Source: Campylobacteraceae bacterium (GTDB taxonomy: Bacteria > Campylobacterota > Campylobacteria > Campylobacterales > Sulfurovaceae). Taken from it: a DNA stretch of 18,258 nucleotides. The notes below the pieces were generated by a model. The model had not been told where the DNA came from. It did no database searches and saw only the letters and a program-made list of their open reading frames with translations. The DNA is taken from contig JALSQB010000023.1 in the NCBI GenBank assembly GCA_026985655.1, positions 1-18,258 on the forward strand, written 5' to 3'. A program made the translations under genes and the position numbers. This document shows positions 14,077 to 18,258 of this stretch, in pieces. Position 1 is the stretch's first letter; every line of letters starts with the position of its first letter.

Positions 14077-15762
14077 ATGATAACAATAAAATCAATATTC
14101 CAAGAGATAATAAAACATAAAAAAATCCTCCTAATCGCCAATAGTGTCGCCATCATCTCCACCTTAGTCGTCCTACCTGTCGCCCTACTTTTACCCCTAC
14201 TCATAGATGAACTCATCTTAGGTAAAGGGGGAGAGATTACCTCCATTATTGACAAGTTTGTTAATGTTGGTGAGCCAATGTACTACATACTCATCGTCTT
14301 GCTCATCACTATGGGGCTTAAAGCCATAGGTTTAGTTTTTTCACTTCTGCACATACGGCTGTTTACAAAAATATCCAAAGAGGTCACTTACACCATTCGT
14401 AAACGTCTGCTTAATCACCTGCAAGTGGTCTCCATGAGAGAGTATGACCTTTTAGGCTCTGGGGCTGTTGCGTCTAAAGTCATCACCGATGTAGAAACCA
14501 TTGACAAATTTGTCGCCTCTTCTGTGGGGGAAGTGGTGGTGGAACTCTTAACGCTTATGGGGGTTTCTCTTGTCTTGTTATGGTTAAATTGGCAATTGGC
14601 TTTGGTGATTTTGGTACTCAATCCTTTGACCATGTTCATTATGTTACGAACGTTTAAAAATGTGGCAAAAATGAAGAAGAAAGAGAACCAATCCATCGAA
14701 ACTTTTCAAAACACTTTAACCGAAAGTTTAGAACTTTACAATCAAATAAGGGTACAAAACAGAGAAACGTATTTTTTAAATACCATTGATGAACAAGCAA
14801 AAGCCATACGTGACCGTTCGTATTTGTTTGGGTTAAAGAGTGAAATAGCATTGGAATTTTCACGACTGCTCATCTTTTATTCACACGACATCTTTAAAGC
14901 CTTGGGCATTTTTATGGTACTTATTGGCATGTTAAGCATTGGTAAAATGTTAGCCATCTTCTCTTACGCGTGGGTACTGATGCGACCTGTAGATAAGCTG
15001 ATGAATTTTATTCACCTCTATTTTAATGCCAAGTCAGCCATTGAACGGCTCAATGAGATTTTAGCTTTAGAAAAAGAGCCACATTATCTTGCCCAAAGTG
15101 ACCCTTTTGACAGTAGAAAATCAGCCTCCATTGTCCTAAAAGATGTTTCGTTCTCGTATGATGGACAACATCAAGTATTAAGTCACTTAAACTTAGCCAT
15201 TAAAGAGGGTGAAAAGGTAGCCATAGTGGGTGAGACAGGTTCAGGAAAAAGCACCTTAGCTCAAATCCTCATAGGACTTTACCCCATAGATGAGGGTGAG
15301 ATTTTTTACAACGACATTGAAGTCAAAAAGATAGGCTACGAAAAAATCCGTGAAAATGTAGGTTTTGTGCTTCAAGCCCCTTTGATGTTTAACAATACTT
15401 TACGTTTTAACTTAACATTGGGACGAGAGTATGCCGATGAAGTAATTTACGAAGCCTTAAAAGTAGCCCAACTCTTTGACTTTGTCGATGGCTTAGAGCA
15501 AAAACTAGAGACCATTGTAGGAAAAAACGGCACAAAACTCTCAGGAGGACAACGACAACGCCTCTCCATTGCGAGAGTCTTACTTGACAATCCCAAAGTG
15601 ATGATATTTGACGAATCAACCTCTTCGCTTGACGATGCCACCGAGAAGAAGTTACTTGATACGTTAGAGCTTTATGTAAAAGATAAAACAGTCATTACCA
15701 TTGCCCATAGAGCAAGTAGTATTTTGAGGGCTGATAGGGTGATTGATTTGAATAGACTCTAA
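14077..15762 (+). CDS. ABC exporter (fused permease and ATPase, MsbA-like architecture)
   Basis: This 561-residue half-transporter would act as a homodimer or heterodimer in the inner membrane. About six membrane helices lie in the first 315 residues (near 18-45, 66-93, 146-170, 172-190, 262-285 and 287-302). The ATPase domain follows (about 351-561): Walker A GETGSGKST (385-393), Q-loop Q433, signature LSGGQ (488-492), Walker B VMIFDE (508-513, with catalytic E513) and switch H544 (IAHR). All are intact. This type exports lipids, lipopolysaccharide precursors, peptides or drugs; I cannot tell which. No partner half-transporter or membrane-fusion protein is adjacent. The ATG at 14077 is forced by a stop codon right before it, and the next in-frame methionine (about residue 68) would remove the first helix. 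Confidence 0.92.
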   Translation: MITIKSIFQEIIKHKKILLIANSVAIISTLVVLPVALLLPLLIDELILGKGGEITSIIDKFVNVGEPMYYILIVLLITMGLKAIGLVFSLLHIRLFTKISKEVTYTIRKRLLNHLQVVSMREYDLLGSGAVASKVITDVETIDKFVASSVGEVVVELLTLMGVSLVLLWLNWQLALVILVLNPLTMFIMLRTFKNVAKMKKKENQSIETFQNTLTESLELYNQIRVQNRETYFLNTIDEQAKAIRDRSYLFGLKSEIALEFSRLLIFYSHDIFKALGIFMVLIGMLSIGKMLAIFSYAWVLMRPVDKLMNFIHLYFNAKSAIERLNEILALEKEPHYLAQSDPFDSRKSASIVLKDVSFSYDGQHQVLSHLNLAIKEGEKVAIVGETGSGKSTLAQILIGLYPIDEGEIFYNDIEVKKIGYEKIRENVGFVLQAPLMFNNTLRFNLTLGREYADEVIYEALKVAQLFDFVDGLEQKLETIVGKNGTKLSGGQRQRLSIARVLLDNPKVMIFDESTSSLDDATEKKLLDTLELYVKDKTVITIAHRASSILRADRVIDLNRL

Positions 15763-15773
15763 ACTTATTTGTG

Positions 15774-15779
15774 TATAAT
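15774..15779 (+). promoter_or_regulatory. Predicted -10 box of the nrdB promoter
   Basis: GTGTATAATC carries a perfect TATAAT 52 bp before the nrdB start, just after the ABC exporter gene ends. GAGGA (15817-15821) is the binding site. I see no NrdR-type box pair. Confidence 0.5.
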
Positions 15780-15831
15780 CGCATTCATAGTAAAAAATGA
15801 AATTTTAGTGTAAATTGAGGATTAAAAAAGA

Positions 15832-16851
15832 ATGCAAAGAAAAAAAATATATAACCCAGAATCGAAAGAAAAAACCTCTGAACGTAAGATATTTGGGGGC
15901 GACCCAACAGGGATTTTTGAGTTAAATGACATTAAATACCAATGGGCGTACAACCTTTGGGAGGTGATGCTTAACAACACTTGGTTTCCTAAAGAGGTTG
16001 ATATGACCCAAGATGTGGGAGATTACAAACGTTTAACCGATGCTGAGAAAAAAGCTTATGACAAAGTCTTGGCTCAACTCATTTTTATGGACTCTTTACA
16101 GACGAACAATATTATTGACAACATTAATCCGTTTATTACCTCTCCTGAAGTGAACTTAATTTTGGTTAGACAATCGTTTGAAGAGGCGTTACATGCCCAA
16201 TCTTACGCTGTTATGGTCGATACCATTTCACAAAATTCCGATGAGATTTATGGACTTTGGCGAAATGATATGATGCTTAAAACCAAAAATGATGCCATTG
16301 CTAAAGTCTATCAAGAGCTTTCTGACAATCCCTCTGACAAGAACATTGTCAAAGCGATGTTTGCCAATCAGATTTTGGAGGGGATTTACTTTTATTCTGG
16401 TTTTACTTACATTTATACTTTGGCTCGTTCAGGTAAAATGTTGGGTTCTGCCCAGATGATTCGTTTTATTCAGCGTGATGAAGTGACACACTTAGCACTC
16501 TTTCAAAATATGATTCGTACCGTTAAGCGTGAGAGTCCAGAGTTTTTTACCAAAGAGTTTAACGATGAAATTTACACAATGTTCAAAGAAGCTGTGGAGC
16601 TTGAAGTAAACTGGGGAAAATACATCACCCAAGGGCAGATTTTGGGGCTTACAGATGATATTATTGAGCAGTATATTCAGTATCTCGCTGACACACGACT
16701 TAAAGCCATTGGTATGGAGACCATCTATAATGTTACGCATCCCATTAAATGGGCTGATGACTTTGCGAAATTTAATGACCAAAAAACCAACTTCTTTGAG
16801 GGGAATGTGACCAACTACTCCAAAGGCTCTTTAGATTTGGACGACTTTTAA
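15832..16851 (+). CDS. nrdB: Class Ia ribonucleoside-diphosphate reductase, beta (radical) subunit
   Basis: This 339-residue subunit carries the diiron-tyrosyl radical cofactor needed to reduce ribonucleotides to deoxyribonucleotides. Metal ligands are visible: D87 (FMDS), E118 and H121 (EEALHAQSY), E183 (ILEGI), E217 and H220 (RDEVTH). The radical tyrosine Y125 keeps the same spacing from E118 and H121 as Y122 in E. coli, so this is the standard tyrosyl enzyme. The C-terminal tail (YSKGSLDLDDF) is the part that docks on the alpha subunit. The alpha subunit nrdA is not adjacent in this window, which in E. coli would be unusual but is common in Campylobacterota. It has its own promoter and good binding site. 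A nitrilase-family gene follows after 5 bp. Confidence 0.96.
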   Translation: MQRKKIYNPESKEKTSERKIFGGDPTGIFELNDIKYQWAYNLWEVMLNNTWFPKEVDMTQDVGDYKRLTDAEKKAYDKVLAQLIFMDSLQTNNIIDNINPFITSPEVNLILVRQSFEEALHAQSYAVMVDTISQNSDEIYGLWRNDMMLKTKNDAIAKVYQELSDNPSDKNIVKAMFANQILEGIYFYSGFTYIYTLARSGKMLGSAQMIRFIQRDEVTHLALFQNMIRTVKRESPEFFTKEFNDEIYTMFKEAVELEVNWGKYITQGQILGLTDDIIEQYIQYLADTRLKAIGMETIYNVTHPIKWADDFAKFNDQKTNFFEGNVTNYSKGSLDLDDF

Positions 16852-16856
16852 GCCTT

Positions 16857-17621
16857 ATGGTCAAAAAGCCTTTAAATCACACTGCACATAAGGGCGACTT
16901 CTTCGTCGCCACACTTCAAAACAAAACGCTTGACACTTATGAAGAAAATCTGCAATATTTACTCAATTATATTAAAAATAGTAAAGCCGATTTAATCGTC
17001 GCTCCTGAATTGTGCTTGACCAATTTTGACTATGAAAATTTTGAAGAGGCGAGTCGTTTTTATGAAAAAGCTTTAGGTGAACTCTTAACACTCATAGATG
17101 AACAGATAGTTGTTTTAACAATGACCATCAAAGAAGATGAAAAGTTTTTTAACAGAGCTGTGGTTATTCATCAGCATCAAATTATTCACACCCAAGACAA
17201 ACATAAACTTTTTAAACTTGGAGATGAAGAGAAATATTTTGCAGTAGGTGACAAAAATAAAATAGTTAAATTTAAAATAAATACTATTACTTACGCCATA
17301 TTAATCTGTTTTGAATTACGATTTAAAGAGCTTTGGAAGCAGATAGAAGGGGCAGATGTGGTACTGATTCCTGCACGTTGGGGAAAGAGTCGTCAAATGC
17401 ATTTAGAGACACTTAGCCGTGCTTTAGCCATTATGAACCAATGTTTTGTGGTGGTGAGTAATGCGAGTGATGAGGATATGGCATTGGCTTCAGCCATCAT
17501 CTCTCCTTGGGGAGAAGTTTGTGCTGATGAAACTTTAGCAGTCATTGAGAAAAAGATAACGCTAAAAGATGTAAAAAGAGTATGCCGTTTAATTAATGTT
17601 GAACAGGATAGTCCTCAATAA
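16857..17621 (+). CDS. Nitrilase-superfamily carbon-nitrogen hydrolase
   Basis: This 254-residue amidohydrolase has the nitrilase-superfamily triad: E51 (VAPELCLTNF), K115 (QDKHKLF) and C151 (LICFELRF), in the expected order. The fold is a cytoplasmic alpha-beta-beta-alpha sandwich. Possible activities include amide or carbamoyl hydrolysis, such as deaminated-glutathione amidase or omega-amidase; the motifs alone do not choose. The first about 14 residues (MVKKPLNHTAHKGD) extend beyond the usual start of the first strand (FFVATLQ), and no later ATG offers an alternative. The binding site is poor, so it may depend on read-through from nrdB 5 bp upstream. The gene's end overlaps the convergent TPR gene by 29 bp. 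A 6-bp hairpin lies within its first 20 codons. Confidence 0.88.
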   Translation: MVKKPLNHTAHKGDFFVATLQNKTLDTYEENLQYLLNYIKNSKADLIVAPELCLTNFDYENFEEASRFYEKALGELLTLIDEQIVVLTMTIKEDEKFFNRAVVIHQHQIIHTQDKHKLFKLGDEEKYFAVGDKNKIVKFKINTITYAILICFELRFKELWKQIEGADVVLIPARWGKSRQMHLETLSRALAIMNQCFVVVSNASDEDMALASAIISPWGEVCADETLAVIEKKITLKDVKRVCRLINVEQDSPQ

Positions 17622-18258
17622 CATTAATATCTTCTAACTCTATGGTATTCTCTTTGGTAATGTGTTTCGCATACTCTTTTGCTTTTTGGTACTGTTGTGT
17701 AGCAAAGTAGAGTTGAGCGATATTTTTGTAGTTATTTTGAGTAAGGTCATGCTCTTCTCCAAAGTTCTCTTTATTGATTTCTAGGGCTTTTTTATGAAGT
17801 TCTATGGCTTTAGTGTTATGCCCTTGTAAGGCTTCTAGTACGGCTAGGTTGGTGTAAGAGATGGCAATGTCAAGGTTCTCTTTTTTTCTAATCTCTTGCT
17901 TGATATTAATTGTTTTTTCAGTTAGTTTAATCGCTTTTTGGGTTTCGCCCATCGTAGCATAGAGCGTGCCTATGTTGTTGTAACTCTCAGCTGTTTTACT
18001 GCTATTTCGTCCAAGAAGTTTTTTACGTACCTCTAACGCTTTACCTAAAAATGCTAAAGCTTTAGGGTATTCTTTAGTTTTTTTATAAATAAGTCCTAGG
18101 TTATTGTAGGAGGTAGCCGTATTGAGGTTATCACGTCCTAAAATTTTCTCTTTAATAGCAATAGATTGATTATAGTAAGCTATGGCTTTTTGATATTCAC
18201 CTTTTTTATAAGCATCTACCCCTTGATTGTTTAAAATATTTGCTTGTTGTAGGGCTTG
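17593..18258 (-). CDS. TPR-repeat protein, C-terminal part (5' end outside window)
   Basis: The minus-strand frame is open from the window edge (18258) to TAA at 17593-17595, giving 221 visible residues. An internal ATG at 17950-17952 is not the start: the frame before it is also open and reads as the same repeats. There are four 42-residue tetratricopeptide repeats plus a shorter last one. Each opens with a Y-x-N-[LI]-[GA] helix (SYNNLGLIY, SYNNIGTLY, SYTNLAVLE, NYKNIAQLY) and carries a second helix such as EYPKALAFLGKALEV. The 42-residue spacing and the LGRDNLNTA-type links resemble kinesin-light-chain-like TPR_12 repeats. Such proteins are protein-protein scaffolds. The N-terminal domain that would define the function is outside the window. 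The end overlaps the hydrolase gene tail to tail. Confidence 0.88.
   Translation of the reverse strand, partial: QALQQANILNNQGVDAYKKGEYQKAIAYYNQSIAIKEKILGRDNLNTATSYNNLGLIYKKTKEYPKALAFLGKALEVRKKLLGRNSSKTAESYNNIGTLYATMGETQKAIKLTEKTINIKQEIRKKENLDIAISYTNLAVLEALQGHNTKAIELHKKALEINKENFGEEHDLTQNNYKNIAQLYFATQQYQKAKEYAKHITKENTIELEDINVIEDYPVQH

Noticed and set aside
13800..14120. Plus-strand open frame of about 106 codons with a hydrophobic C-terminal half
   Set aside because: It is antisense to the TlpA-like lipoprotein for much of its length and runs into the ABC exporter in another frame. The lipoprotein has a lipobox and thioredoxin motifs, so this frame is a shadow.
17950..17952. ATG as the start of the TPR protein
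   Set aside because: The open frame continues upstream to the window edge with the same 42-residue repeats.
1..18258. CRISPR array, tRNA, rRNA or insertion sequence
   Set aside because: No regularly spaced repeats, tRNA-like cloverleaf ends or transposase frames were seen, and the coding density leaves little room for them.

Overview
The window comes from an AT-rich Campylobacterota (epsilonproteobacterial) chromosome, probably a free-living or marine lineage. The clearest sign is the block HP0268-like gene - miaB - lpxJ, which matches the HP0268-HP0269-HP0270 order I recall from Helicobacter pylori. Promoters also look right for this group: extended -10 boxes (TGnTATAAT-like) in AT-rich DNA without obvious -35 elements. 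About 19 protein genes fill the window almost completely. No gene-free stretch exceeds 300 bases, and I see no tRNA, rRNA, CRISPR array or insertion sequence.

Layout: (1) 1-2158, plus strand: the end of a TonB-dependent outer-membrane receptor, a PnuC-family vitamin transporter and an APH/choline-kinase-fold kinase, nearly touching or overlapping. Together they suggest uptake and trapping of a vitamin, most likely thiamine. (2) 2164-3303, minus: nusA, divergent from the next block. (3) 3520-5677, plus: HP0268-like protein, miaB, lpxJ. (4) 5887-8444, plus: a short Xer-type tyrosine recombinase, then two bitopic membrane proteins with the architecture of GspL/PilN and GspM/PilO, the inner-membrane scaffold of type II secretion, type IV pilus and transformation machines. 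(5) 8413-9944, minus: a YbfB/YjiJ-type MFS transporter and a small exported coiled-coil protein. (6) 10197-13252, plus: a DUF898 (YjgN-like) membrane protein, a membrane-anchored M48 metallopeptidase and a polytopic membrane protein of unknown function. (7) 13289-13990, minus: a TlpA-like thioredoxin lipoprotein, divergent from an ABC exporter (14077-15762). (8) 15832-17621, plus: nrdB (class Ia ribonucleotide reductase small subunit) and a nitrilase-superfamily amidohydrolase. (9) 17593 to the window end, minus: the C-terminal part of a TPR protein.

The most interesting signals are: the Xer gene joined to a GspL/GspM-like pair; two genes (the recombinase and the ABC exporter) whose extended -10 box lies 5-6 nt from the start codon, predicting leaderless mRNAs; a tandem 11-bp repeat upstream of the recombinase; the receptor-PnuC-kinase cassette; and the DUF898/M48 cluster, whose DUF898 protein carries about five divergent copies of one short motif. 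None of these is proven as a new system; all calls rest on reading motifs by eye.
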